NCBI RefSeq assembly: GCF_001037465.1
Contig: NZ_LFCV01000042.1
Span: forward strand, 1-54,973
DNA: 54,973 bases
Direction: 5' to 3'
Source: Xenorhabdus khoisanae
GTDB taxonomy: Bacteria; Pseudomonadota; Gammaproteobacteria; Enterobacterales; Enterobacteriaceae
Part shown: one piece after another, positions 38,279 to 47,172 of the stretch
Position numbering within the stretch: position 1 is the first letter of the stretch
Layout: the number at the start of each line of letters is the position of its first letter
Position numbers and translations under genes: made by a program
Notes under the pieces: generated by a model
What the model was told of the DNA's origin: nothing
What the model saw: the letters and a program-made list of their open reading frames with translations, nothing else
Database searches by the model: none

Positions 38279-38875
38279 ATGAAACTGACTATAATTTCAG
38301 GCAGTCAACGCCCAGATTCCCGCAGCCAACGTGTGGCTCGTTATTTGCAGAAATTAAGTAGTGAACATGGCTTTACCGACATACAGAACCTTGATCTCTC
38401 CAATGTAGAATTACCATTACACGATGGTTTTACGACAGATATATCGGCTGAATCTCACCCCTGGCAAGCAATTGCACGGCATTTAAGAGATAGCGAGGCA
38501 TTTATTTTTGTCACTCCGGAATGGCATGGAATGGCCACTCCGGCATTGAAAAACTTTTTATTACATTGTTCGCTGGCCGAATTGGGTCATAAGCCAGCAT
38601 TATTGGCCAGTGTGTCAGGTGGAGTTAATGGCGTTTATCCCCTCTGCGAATTACGTATGACCGGTTTTAAAAATAACCATGTGTGTTTCCTGCCTGATCA
38701 TTTGATTTTCCGTCAGGGTGAGAATTTGATTTCAAACGATCTGACTTGCAGCGATGCAGCCTTTGAAAATCGTGCTAACTATACTCTGAAATTACTTAAA
38801 TCTTATGCCAAGGTGCTTAAGCAAGTGCGTGAAGATATAGACGAAGAAAGTAAAAATTATCAGTATGGTATGTAG
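38279..38875 (+). CDS. NADPH-dependent FMN reductase-like flavoprotein
   Basis: A 198-residue flavodoxin-like enzyme. The FMN phosphate loop is IISGSQRPDSRSQRVARYL at the N-terminus; FVTPEWHGMATPALKNFLLHC near residue 77 is the PEY/W-NG-type flavin-binding block of NADPH-dependent FMN reductases. It should transfer electrons from NADPH to FMN, azo dyes or quinones. It lies in a probable two-gene unit with the EamA exporter and ends at a hairpin terminator. Confidence 0.82.
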   Translation: MKLTIISGSQRPDSRSQRVARYLQKLSSEHGFTDIQNLDLSNVELPLHDGFTTDISAESHPWQAIARHLRDSEAFIFVTPEWHGMATPALKNFLLHCSLAELGHKPALLASVSGGVNGVYPLCELRMTGFKNNHVCFLPDHLIFRQGENLISNDLTCSDAAFENRANYTLKLLKSYAKVLKQVREDIDEESKNYQYGM

Positions 38876-38905
38876 ATAAACGATATTCTTTCTTGATGAA
38901 TAAAC

Positions 38906-38929
38906 CTCGGCTCAAATTTTTGAGCCGAG
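38906..38929 (+). terminator. Terminator after the FMN reductase gene
   Basis: The stem CTCGGCTCAAA / TTTGAGCCGAG lies 30 bases after the stop. AT-rich sequence follows but no long T-run. Confidence 0.65.
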
Positions 38930-39149
38930 AATAGAGGTATTAAGCAGCCATCTTCTGTCGATCCCAATCAAATCCACCAGCAATCTCCCCTTCTATTAAA
39001 GACGAATGGATTCTTAAAATAAAAGAAAGCATTATTCAATAATAAGCATCACTATATTTAATTAAAAAATCACTCAAAAAATAATAACAGAACCATATTG
39101 ATGGTTTAAACATGAAACTAAATACAATAAATTTTTTAATCTCTTAGGG

Positions 39150-39185
39150 TCGAATTCTCCGCCGCAAGCGGCGGGGTTCTTCATT
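39150..39185. repeat. GC-rich hairpin resembling an IS200/IS605 end
   Basis: CCGCCGC-AA-GCGGCGG flanked by GAATTCT and GGTTCTTCA. Such GC stems next to GAATTC/GGTTC resemble the subterminal hairpins of IS200/IS605 elements or REP-like repeats. It sits in the 426-base gap 38876-39301, in which I also see a terminator and a 30-codon minus-strand open frame (38942-39034, ending DWDRQKMAA) that I cannot support as a gene. Confidence 0.35.
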
Positions 39186-39301
39186 GGATTGCTAGTATGT
39201 AGCATGAGAGTTGGTTGGCGGTTGGCTATTTTGATTACTGGTAGCTCTATGCACTTTTAGCTATAATAGCTATTCGAGCCATTTTAGACGGTAGGTGATG
39301 T

Positions 39302-39571
39302 ATGGAAATTATTCCCGCACAACTAGCTAAGAACCAGTTTGGTGATCTGCTTATGAAAGTTCAGCGTGAGCCTGTGGAAATTAGTAAGCATGGTAAGCGT
39401 GTGGCCGTGGTTATCTCTCCTGAAGAGTATGATCAGTTCACACAGCTCAAGTTACAGAATTTAAAAGCCGTTCTGGCTGAATCGATTGTACAAGCTGATC
39501 GTGGCGAATTGCATAGTATTGATGATGTATTTACACCGTTGACGGTTGATGAAATTGAGGGTAAAGCTTAG
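39302..39571 (+). CDS. Type II antitoxin, Phd/YefM family
   Basis: An 89-residue antitoxin. The N-terminal IIPAQLAKNQFGDLLMKVQREPVEISKHGKRVAVVISPEEYD is the Phd/YefM DNA-binding fold (A-K-N-x-F-G-x-L...G-x-x-x-A-V-x-x). The acidic, flexible C-terminal part would wrap the toxin. It is 2 bases before the toxin gene. The region just upstream (TAGCTATAATAGCTA near 39260) has dyad symmetry suited to autoregulation. Confidence 0.88.
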   Translation: MEIIPAQLAKNQFGDLLMKVQREPVEISKHGKRVAVVISPEEYDQFTQLKLQNLKAVLAESIVQADRGELHSIDDVFTPLTVDEIEGKA

Positions 39572-39573
39572 GG

Positions 39574-39867
39574 ATGAGTGTCCGGTTTACTAAGAAGGCC
39601 AGAGAGCATATTCGTGCAATAAAACTCTATTCTATGCGCCGATGGGGGGCGAATATCGCGGAAGCTTATGCAACTTCGTTGCGTGTGACTATGACGGAAA
39701 TTCTTGATCGTCACCCATCCCCCGGTCGTGATCGCAGTGAGGATCTTTATTTTGGTGTGCTGAGTTTCCCCGTAGAGAGCCACATTATTTACTATCGGGA
39801 AGTTCCGACTGGTATTGAAGTGTTGGCGGTGTTGCATCAGACGCAAGATCCGCATAACCATCTATAA
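39574..39867 (+). CDS. Type II toxin, RelE/ParE family
   Basis: A 97-residue toxin of the RelE/ParE fold. It starts VRFTKKAREHIRAIKLYSMRRWG (helical hairpin with basic face) and ends in strands with SHIIYYREVPTGIEVLAVLHQTQDPHNHL, where the HxxQDP-like tail is typical of ParE. ParE toxins block DNA gyrase; RelE toxins cleave mRNA, and sequence alone does not separate them cleanly, though ParE is favoured. Paired with the Phd/YefM antitoxin. Confidence 0.85.
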   Translation: MSVRFTKKAREHIRAIKLYSMRRWGANIAEAYATSLRVTMTEILDRHPSPGRDRSEDLYFGVLSFPVESHIIYYREVPTGIEVLAVLHQTQDPHNHL

Positions 39868-40308
39868 TGTAGAGCATAAAACGTGGGGTGCTTTATTTAA
39901 TTCGCGATAAAATAAGCAATTAAACTTTTTTATCAGATGCTTGAGTAAGTTACCCGATCGCCGTTTTCCTCAGAAACCTGAGTTGTCGAACTATTTCATC
40001 CGGTTCTCACCAGACACATGCCCCACGATTTTTTTATGCTTTCCAATCTTCTCTTTTCTTGCGACAACCCATTCAGATTTGAAGAACTGACCCATTTAGC
40101 GGCAAGAGCATTGGGTCAGTTCGAAGATGTGTAGATACCTATGCCTAAAGGGTGGGTAGCACTACATATTTCCCCTACCCTTCCACTGTTTGTTATGCAG
40201 AACAACTATTTGGCTTCACGACTGAAAAGAGGCTTCTCTTCGATTTGATTACCTCCGTGAAATCTAAAGTGCCACGGGAAATCAAAAGTGAGTCTCTAGT
40301 CGTTCATA
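39868..40308. other. Gene-poor stretch after the toxin-antitoxin pair
   Basis: 441 bases without a gene I can support. Two short readings look like tails of lost genes: minus strand near 40000-40070 (KHKKIVGHVSGENRMK-stop) and plus strand near 40075-40133 (EELTHLAARALGQFEDV-stop). Neither family is recognised. This suggests a scar of earlier insertions. Confidence 0.3.
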
Positions 40309-40842
40309 TTAGTTGTAATTTACCGTACAGTCATAAGTCGAAATATATGGCGGCTGATACAACCCGCCCGTGATATTTCCAACTTTCATTTGCAAGGTGA
40401 TCCTACAGTCTGCTGGAATATTAGAACCTGCAGCATTGACAGTGGTCGAGCTACTGGCTACATCCAGAAGTGCTTCCCATGCAGCAGAATTATTCGGAGT
40501 GGTAATAACAAGACGCAGCGTGATTTGATTTTGCCAGCCAGCCCAATTGAGTCGGTTATAGTTACACAAAATGGTGCTCACAATTCCCCCTGAAGGAGTC
40601 TGTCCGCTTAAAGGAGCCAAAGTCGCACCAGAAATATACACTCCGCCTTGAGTTGGTTTAGGCCCTGAATTAGCACGATACCAACTTGGTCCAGCTCGTT
40701 GCGCGAGATTGTCCTCTGCTTCAGTTTGCTGTTGTAGTAAATCCAGCAGAGATGAATCTTCTTTGGTTAGGTCTATTGGGGTCAACGAAACGGTTTGCCC
40801 CTCTTTCAACAGCATATCAGGGGGAAGAATCAGCTTATTCAT
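40309..40842 (-). CDS. Hypothetical protein, unrecognised
   Basis: A 177-residue soluble protein with no recognised domain and no signal peptide. AGGAG lies 7 bases before its ATG, which supports real translation. The N-terminal part (about 50 residues) is acidic and helical (TKEDSSLLDLLQQQTEAED). The rest is rich in Ser, Thr, Asn and Gly with alternating strand-like patterns (GGVYISGATLAPL, QITLRLVITTPN, CRITLQMKVGNITGG) and two cysteines, suggesting a beta-sandwich, for instance a lectin- or fibre-like fold. It lies alone behind a broken LysR gene. Function unknown. Confidence 0.55.
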   Translation of the reverse strand: MNKLILPPDMLLKEGQTVSLTPIDLTKEDSSLLDLLQQQTEAEDNLAQRAGPSWYRANSGPKPTQGGVYISGATLAPLSGQTPSGGIVSTILCNYNRLNWAGWQNQITLRLVITTPNNSAAWEALLDVASSSTTVNAAGSNIPADCRITLQMKVGNITGGLYQPPYISTYDCTVNYN

Positions 40843-40857
40843 TCACATTCTCCTAAT

Positions 40858-41280
40858 TTATATCGAAAAGATGGTGTAGGGAATTAAAACATCTCTCGCA
40901 AATGCAACACAATCGATAATGCTGTACTGATGATCCTTATAAATTGGCAGAGTAGGACTTATTGGTATAAGAGAGGCGCTTGCTAGCCCTTCATACTTCT
41001 GAACACCCTGACCTGCGATAGTCGCTTGGATAGCGTGACTTTCCTCGTAATACCGAATACCAGTGGACACATCTGATGGGTTAAGTCCGGTGACTTGGGC
41101 CCAGACACTCCATGTTAGATCTACAGGCAGAGAGCGATGCCAGTCGAAATGAATCAAAGGCCATTGTGATACATCCTGATTTATCGTCGTTAGGAGCGTT
41201 GGACTGGCGACAGGCGCAAAATGATCCTCCAGAAGCAACGTAGCGATCTCACCCGCATACTGACTAAGACCATACCTAAT
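40858..41280 (-). pseudogene. LysR regulator remnant (effector domain only)
   Basis: An open minus-strand frame begins IRYGLSQYAGEIATLLLED and continues DHFAPVASPTLL, LIHFDWHRSLPVDLTW and ESHAIQATIAGQGV. These are the effector-domain blocks of GcvA-like LysR regulators. The DNA-binding half and dimer helix are missing at the 5' side, and after GQGV the sequence no longer follows the family. There is no start codon for the full frame. Non-functional remnant. Confidence 0.7.
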
Positions 41281-41388
41281 TCACACTTTAGTCCTACTGC
41301 ATATACCGTTTCATTTGATACAATTTCAGCCGCCCCTTCATCTTTTAAGGGTTTAAGGGGCGTCCATGTATGTATGACAAGATTTTAG

Positions 41389-42003
41389 TTAGTACAAAGT
41401 ATCTTTAAGCCTCTGTGGTAATTTCTCATCATAATCAGCGCCATCAAAGTCACCTTTGCTGATTTCTTTGAGAATATTGCCAACACTGGGTAAAGCGCTA
41501 CGTTCAAGTTGGTTAGAAACATCCCATAAACCAGAGCGTAAAATTGCTCTGGCACACTGGAAAAAGACGGCATCTACAGTGATACGTAATACAGAATAAG
41601 GCAGCATATTACGATGGGAAAAACGTTCTAATATCTCTGGATCAATAACAATTTCCGCTCTGCCATTGACACGTAATGTTTCACCGATTCCCGGAATAAG
41701 GAACAATAATGCGACATGATTATCGTGCAGAATATTACGTAAGCTATCAATACGGTTATTGCCTCTCCTATCTGGTAATAGCAACGTTTTTTCATCTTCA
41801 ATGTGAATAAATCCGGCTTGATCGCCACGAGGAGATACATCCATTCCCTCTGGGCCAACAGTTGCTAATGTGACAAAAGGTGAGGCTTCAATAAAAGGGC
41901 GATACACAGGGTGGATATAGTTCACTTCTTTAAAAACGGAAGCAGCCGCAGGTTTTCCGTAAATTTGTTCTAGTGTGGCGATATCAGTAACAGTTTTGTT
42001 CAT
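41389..42003 (-). CDS. Pyridoxamine-5'-phosphate-oxidase-fold flavoprotein
   Basis: A 204-residue split-barrel protein of the PPOX family, close to the MSMEG_1061 group of FMN-dependent proteins. Blocks: FVTLATVGPEGMDVSPRGDQAGFI near residue 43, LLLPDRRGNNRIDSLRNIL near residue 74, and LFLIPGIGETLRVNGRAEIV near residue 98. It probably binds FMN and acts as a general oxidoreductase or detoxifying enzyme; substrate unknown. It is a single gene between scars. Confidence 0.8.
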   Translation of the reverse strand: MNKTVTDIATLEQIYGKPAAASVFKEVNYIHPVYRPFIEASPFVTLATVGPEGMDVSPRGDQAGFIHIEDEKTLLLPDRRGNNRIDSLRNILHDNHVALLFLIPGIGETLRVNGRAEIVIDPEILERFSHRNMLPYSVLRITVDAVFFQCARAILRSGLWDVSNQLERSALPSVGNILKEISKGDFDGADYDEKLPQRLKDTLY

Positions 42004-42084
42004 TAATGGTTATCCCCTATATGTTCGTTGTCTTTCAAATTACAAAATTAACTCGTAATTTGTTAACCGTATGTGTTTTTTTAT

Positions 42085-42510
42085 TTACCTCTTTAAACAC
42101 ATAAAATATTCTTGGCACCCTGTATTTTCATCTATTTCTTCGCTGACAACATAAAACCCTTGCGACAAATAGAAGTTATAACTCGCTTGGTTCTGCTGAT
42201 AGACCGATAACGTAAGTTCATTTCTTCGTTTTTTAGCATCATCAATTAACGTCTTGCCAATTCCCTGCCCTTGCTTATCTGGCGATACAAAAATAGCCGC
42301 CAATTCATTACCGTGCAGAGCATAAAAAGCAATGACGTTAGAATCCTGTACATAGACGTGTACTTCTGACGCTGGGATATAAATACTTTTCATGCTTTTT
42401 ATTTGAGATTGCCAAAATTCAGCCGCTACAAAATCGTGAGCTTTCATTGAAGCTTCTAACCAAATGGACAAAACGGTATCCATATCTGCTTCTGTAAATG
42501 ATCTGATCAC
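42085..42510 (-). CDS. GNAT-family acetyltransferase
   Basis: A 141-residue N-acetyltransferase. The acetyl-CoA loop is IFVSPDKQGQGIGKTLIDDAK (Q-x-x-G-x-G/I-G) near residue 75; SVYQQNQASYNFYLSQGFYVVSEE is the motif B region, and the start FTEADMDTVLSIWLEA is usual for the family. Its ATG overlaps the stop of the truncated MFS gene (ATGA), so it was once translated after a full pump gene. The substrate is unknown. Confidence 0.85.
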   Translation of the reverse strand: MIRSFTEADMDTVLSIWLEASMKAHDFVAAEFWQSQIKSMKSIYIPASEVHVYVQDSNVIAFYALHGNELAAIFVSPDKQGQGIGKTLIDDAKKRRNELTLSVYQQNQASYNFYLSQGFYVVSEEIDENTGCQEYFMCLKR

Positions 42511-42860
42511 GTTTCAATCTCCCCATAATGGACATCTATATTTCGATGTAATATTTTCAACAAATAAAATGTAATAAAAGCGGCGGCAATATTGTAAAAC
42601 ATACTATGAACAAAGGCATTTTGGTATGTGATAAAAGTGAGAATATCCACATTATTAAAATGCCATTGAATTAATATACTGACCACGGCAACACCAAAAG
42701 CTGCTCCAACCTGTTGTAAAGTAGCAATTATTCCTGATGCCATACCGGCAAAGCGTACGTTGACAAAAGCCAGAACAACATTGAGCAATGGTGTCATAAC
42801 AAAACCTTGACCATAACCAAGCAGCATCAAAATCGGCTTATGAATGATTTGTCTCCTCAT
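42507..42860 (-). pseudogene. MFS exporter remnant (C-terminal quarter)
   Basis: A 117-codon frame encoding the last three or four membrane segments of a DHA2-type exporter (MLLGYGQGFVMTPLLNVVL, then FAGMASGIIATLQQVGAAFGVAVVS). About 350 upstream residues are missing. The break at about 42840-42855 is exactly where the fragment of a divergent MmyB-like regulator begins, so one deletion removed both 5' ends. Confidence 0.8.
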
Positions 42861-43277
42861 CTAACTTATGTATTGAATTTGCATTGGGATGTTTTAGCCT
42901 TTAATCAACCAGCAGATGAGTGTTTTTGTTTCAGTCAGGTCGGAAGTGAACAGAGGAATTTTTTGTGGTTATTGTTTACCAGTGAACATTATCGAGAATT
43001 GTTTTGTCATTGGGAACGAGATGCTTATCGTTTACTGGCCAGCTTTAGGCGCGATTATGCCCTTGCTGTTAAAGACAATTATATTCAGGAATTAGTCAAC
43101 AAATTGCTTAAAACTTCACCTGACTTTTATGGGATGTGGCATAAACATGAAATCTATGAGCCTTGTAATGGAGTGCGGGAGCTGAATGTAAATGGACAGG
43201 TAACTACTTTCGGTTACACATCAATGATTACTGATGCCGAAAGACATTTGCGCTTGATTGTTTATGCTAAAGATTGA
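42840..43277 (+). pseudogene. MmyB-like regulator remnant (ligand domain only)
   Basis: The frame reads LSPHLTYVLNLHWDVLAFN, then VGSEQRNFLWLLFTSEHYRELFCHWERDA and later NGVRELNVNGQVTTFGYTSM, LRLIVYAKD. This is the MmyB-like ligand-binding domain that follows an XRE-type HTH in these regulators (P-x-Y-V-L-x-x-x-W-D-V-L-A-x-N). The HTH (about 90 residues) is missing. It starts at the break with the truncated MFS gene on the other strand. Unlikely to bind DNA. Confidence 0.72.
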
Positions 43278-43942
43278 TCGGCTCTGCCAGAATAAAACAA
43301 GTGTGGATATGAATATACAATCAATATTTGAATAAAGTATTCACTTATTTATTAGTACGCATGCCAAATGATATTAAATTTTGAAATAACCTCTTTGTAA
43401 AAATAATATTTTATACAGAAAGTATAACACTCTAGTATGTAGAGTAATTATTTTAAAAAGAGGATGACCCCTCCCCTTAATATCCATAAATCATCTACTG
43501 ATTTCAAACGGGATTATTAAGTGGCTCAATAGAACAAAACACTGCGCTCACAGTCTCAAAAAAAGATACCAATAAATCACAAAAAGTTACTTTTTTGTAA
43601 AAAATTAAATACATTTCACTATATTTAAAAATAATTTATTGCTTTTCAACAGCATAAAAATACTCTTTATTAGATGACTTTTATTTTTTGTTTCAAATTA
43701 GTTATAAATAAGTTAATGTTTTTATTGCAATTTGGCTTTAATTATTATGCTATAGCAACTTGCAGGTAAAGAACATTATGGTTGACATATACCCTATAGA
43801 CAGTCGAAAAAATATAGGGTCGGACCGCTACTGCCTGCTTATTGTAATTTAATCATCGGTTTTATTAATAAGGACTTTTCAAGGAGCGATGTGCCAAACA
43901 GCGAATTGAAAGTTGCCACTTTTGAAAAATGGATCATCTCTT
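43278..43942. promoter_or_regulatory. Long AT-rich upstream region of the autotransporter with an inverted repeat
   Basis: 665 bases with no supported gene and very high AT. It contains a perfect inverted repeat ACCCTATA (43791-43798) / TATAGGGT (43813-43820), a possible operator. AAGGAG at 43881 precedes a six-codon frame (ATG 43889, MCQTAN-stop) in the same frame as the autotransporter. No confident promoter boxes are assigned. Confidence 0.4.
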
Positions 43943-46900
43943 ATGAAAAAAAATAATCCGGCACGACCGATCTTTTTGTGGATGACGTTATTATTTGGAA
44001 CATTACCTGTTAGTGCTTCAATGGCTGCGGCTGAATATCAGGAACAGGGTAAAAAGAACTCGCCAAGCAGTTGGTTATCTGAAGAGTTTAATCATCAATG
44101 GGGATTGGCTGCTATTGGTGCTCATTATGCTTATGCCCGTGGTTACACGGGTAAAGGCATTAATGTTGGTGTACTCGATGAAGCTGTTACCAATCATCCT
44201 GAGTTTGCAGGTAAGTTGAAGATTCTGAGCCCAGAAGACCCATGGAGCTATGACAAAGATATCTTTGGAAATATCGAATTCGGTGCCCATGGTAACCATG
44301 TTTCAGGGACCATTGCAGCAAACCGGGACGGTAAGGAAATGCACGGTGTGGCATTTGATGCGGGTTTAATTACAGGGAAATATTTGCAAAATGACTATAA
44401 CCGTACAGAAGCCATGATTCAAAGCGATGTACGTGTAATTAATAACAGTTGGGGTGTTCGCCCTCGCTATTATACTGATGCGAACGGTAGGCCCAAACGG
44501 AGACCAGATGGTACGGTTGATTACTATAAAGTCACTTTGCAAGATGTCATTAATTATGTGACACCCATTAAAGATGACCTGGATCGGTTAAGTCGTTCTC
44601 CAATTCCAGAACTCGATGATTATACAACCAGAAGCGCGGGTTTGTTGCGTGCGGCACGTCATGAGAAATTGGTTATTTTTGCGGCAGGAAATGCAAATAA
44701 CTATAACGTCACCTGGTTTCATGCAGGTATGCCGTATTTCTTCCCTGACGCGTTGAAAAACTACCTCAGCGTTGCCAACCTGACCAGAGAAAATGAGATT
44801 AATGTCTCATCAACGAGTTGCGGATATACTGCCAGCTATTGTTTGTCCGCACCAGGGACAAAAATTTACAGCAGCACAGGCGATTTTATTTCTAAAGTTG
44901 ATGGGGAAATCGATGAAGATGCTCTCAAAAATGGTGAGTTGACGATCGATCCTACTTATGATTCTTATACCGGTACATCAATGGCATCACCCCATGTAGC
45001 AGGGGCCGCAGCCGTCTTAATGCAACGTTTCCCTTATATGACTGCCGGGCAAATTTCTGATGTCCTCAAAACCACGGCTACCGACCTGGGTGCCCCTGGT
45101 TTGGATGACATGTATGGCTGGGGAATGTTGAATCTGAAAGATGCCATTGATGGTCCTAAAATGTTCATTACTGAAAGTGATATTCCTAAAAAATACTATA
45201 TTCCTGGCTCTTATACTGAAACCCAGTTTATTGCCAATATTCCGGGCATCGGTGAGTTGGTTGAAAAAGGTACGACTGTAGAAAGAACATGTAACAGTAT
45301 TGAATGTGTCTATGACAATTGGAGCAATGATATCTCCGGTCACGGTGGATTGACGAAAATTGGTAAAGGGACACTTGAACTTGCGGGTAAAAAGAGTACT
45401 TACAAAGGGCCGACTTTGGTAGAACAAGGCCATTTGCAAGTCAGTGGCTCCATAACTTCTGATGTAACCGTGCATGATGGTGCAACTCTTGGAGGAACGG
45501 GGACTGTCGGTTCTCTTATGGCTAATACCGGAGCCAATATTGCTCCAGGCGGGTTAGGATCAAGTGGCACGCTGAACGTTGATCGCAATATTACCTTCCA
45601 AAATGGTTCACGTTACCTGGTAAAAGTGGCACCAAATAACCAGAGTAATGGCGATCGCATTATCAGCAATGGTTTAGCAACGCTGAAAGGTGGTGAAGTA
45701 CAAGTTACACTGGAAAACAGCAGTAACTTATTATCAAAACAAGAAGTTCGCAGCCTTCTTAATCAGCAATACAATATCTTGCAAGCAAACAATGGTATCA
45801 ACGGGAAATTTGCTTCCGTAGTACCAAACTATTTGTTTGTTGGTACTGAGCTGAGTTACCAAACTAGTCGGGTGATGTTGGATATAAAACGTAATTCCAC
45901 AAGATTCGCCAGCTTGGGAATGACCGCTAATGAACGCGCCGTGGCTGATGCGGCCGATAAACTGAGTTTAGGACATCCAGTTTATGAAAGTATCTTAATG
46001 TCTGATACAGCAGTTCAGGCTCGTCAAGCATTCCAGCAACTCTCTTCCGGACAGATCCATGCTGATATCGCTGCGGCACAAATCAATGGTAGCCGTTATC
46101 TGCGCGATACGCTGAATACCCGTTTACGTCAGGCTGATGGTGGAACTATCGGACAGGATATCAAATCGGATAAAAACGGTGCTTGGGTGCAAGTCATGGG
46201 CAACTGGCAACGTGCGAATGGTAACAGTGAAGTCAATGGATATCGTGTATCCAACTATGGTGTGTTACTGGGTGCAGATAGAGAACTGGGTAATGATTGG
46301 CGTCTCGGTGTAGCTACTGGTTATACACGTTCTTCACTGAAAGGTGGCTACAGCACTTCAGCGCGCAGTGACAATTTCCATCTGGCTCTATACGGTAGCA
46401 AGCAGATTGAGGCTTTAGCATTGCGTGCTGGTGCTGCTTACAGTTGGCATCGCTTTGACACAGAACGCTCGATTGCCTTTGGTCAACAATCCGATAACCT
46501 GAAAGCCAAGTATAACGCCCATACTGGTCAATTGTTTACTGAAGCGGCTTATGGAATGAATACATCCTGGGTGAATCTGGAGCCATTCGTCAATCTGTCT
46601 TATGTTAACTTCCGTAACGGTAGCATTAATGAGCATGGCGGTGCTGCTGCATTGAATGGTAACAAACAATCGAAAAATGCGACCTTCTCTACATTAGGTT
46701 TACGTGTAGATCAAAAATGGCAGACTGAAAATGAACTGACTGTAGGCGTATATGGCGAATTGGGTTGGCAACATCAGTTTGGCAAAGTAGATCGCGACAC
46801 TAAATTAAGTTTTAGCAATAGTAACTCAACGTTTACTGTCAATAGTGTGTCAGCAGCACGTGATTCCGCTGTAATCAAAGCAGGTACGGAATTAGGCATT

Positions 46901-46996
46901 AATGAAAACACTAAGTTGTCACTGGGATATAACGGCGTTCTGTCAGGAAATCATAAGGATAACGGCGTATTCCTGAATGCTAAATGGCGCTTCTGA
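43943..46996 (+). CDS. Subtilisin-type serine protease autotransporter
   Basis: A 1017-residue type Va secreted protease. Signal peptide: residues 1-30 (MKKNNPARPIFLWMTLL...SMAAA). The S8 peptidase domain, residues about 45-420, has D79 (NVGVLDEAV), H116 (GAHGNHVSG) and S346 (YTGTSMASPHVAGAAA), with oxyanion N250 (FAAGN). A passenger-associated repeat at about 470-540 (LTKIGKGTLELAG, LVEQGHLQVSGS, DGATLGGTGTVGSL) is followed by a C-terminal beta-barrel, about 745-1017 (NGAWVQVMGNWQ), ending NAKWRF with terminal phenylalanine. The ATG at 43943 follows GGAT; an in-frame TTG 30 bases earlier is poorer. It resembles Serratia and Photorhabdus/Xenorhabdus secreted proteases. A terminator follows, then a second protease gene. 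Confidence 0.93.
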   Translation: MKKNNPARPIFLWMTLLFGTLPVSASMAAAEYQEQGKKNSPSSWLSEEFNHQWGLAAIGAHYAYARGYTGKGINVGVLDEAVTNHPEFAGKLKILSPEDPWSYDKDIFGNIEFGAHGNHVSGTIAANRDGKEMHGVAFDAGLITGKYLQNDYNRTEAMIQSDVRVINNSWGVRPRYYTDANGRPKRRPDGTVDYYKVTLQDVINYVTPIKDDLDRLSRSPIPELDDYTTRSAGLLRAARHEKLVIFAAGNANNYNVTWFHAGMPYFFPDALKNYLSVANLTRENEINVSSTSCGYTASYCLSAPGTKIYSSTGDFISKVDGEIDEDALKNGELTIDPTYDSYTGTSMASPHVAGAAAVLMQRFPYMTAGQISDVLKTTATDLGAPGLDDMYGWGMLNLKDAIDGPKMFITESDIPKKYYIPGSYTETQFIANIPGIGELVEKGTTVERTCNSIECVYDNWSNDISGHGGLTKIGKGTLELAGKKSTYKGPTLVEQGHLQVSGSITSDVTVHDGATLGGTGTVGSLMANTGANIAPGGLGSSGTLNVDRNITFQNGSRYLVKVAPNNQSNGDRIISNGLATLKGGEVQVTLENSSNLLSKQEVRSLLNQQYNILQANNGINGKFASVVPNYLFVGTELSYQTSRVMLDIKRNSTRFASLGMTANERAVADAADKLSLGHPVYESILMSDTAVQARQAFQQLSSGQIHADIAAAQINGSRYLRDTLNTRLRQADGGTIGQDIKSDKNGAWVQVMGNWQRANGNSEVNGYRVSNYGVLLGADRELGNDWRLGVATGYTRSSLKGGYSTSARSDNFHLALYGSKQIEALALRAGAAYSWHRFDTERSIAFGQQSDNLKAKYNAHTGQLFTEAAYGMNTSWVNLEPFVNLSYVNFRNGSINEHGGAAALNGNKQSKNATFSTLGLRVDQKWQTENELTVGVYGELGWQHQFGKVDRDTKLSFSNSNSTFTVNSVSAARDSAVIKAGTELGINENTKLSLGYNGVLSGNHKDNGVFLNAKWRF

Positions 46997-47025
46997 TCGG
47001 TAAAAATAGATGTCTTTTTAATAGC

Positions 47026-47062
47026 AAAAACTCACTGCTGACAAGGATTGGCAGTGAGTTTT
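47026..47062 (+). terminator. Terminator after the autotransporter
   Basis: The stem ACTCACTGC / GCAGTGAGT is followed by TTTACTTTTT. Confidence 0.9.
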
Positions 47063-47172
47063 ACTTTTTAGGCCATTTGTATCTTCTTTAGCACAAATCA
47101 CTTCGGTGGTATCGGTTAATGATTAAATCTGATAATGGGTTAAGTCATTAGAACACCTAAAGGAGGAAAAGT

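Noticed and set aside
38942-39034. 30-codon minus-strand frame ending DWDRQKMAA
   Set aside because: Too short, no clear ribosome site, no known match.
39121-39301. CRISPR-like or tRNA-like structure near the GC hairpin
   Set aside because: Only a single hairpin; no repeated units and no cloverleaf.
40152-40373. Plus-strand open frame in the gap after the toxin gene
   Set aside because: It runs into the 3' end of the hypothetical gene on the other strand, with no ribosome site and no family.
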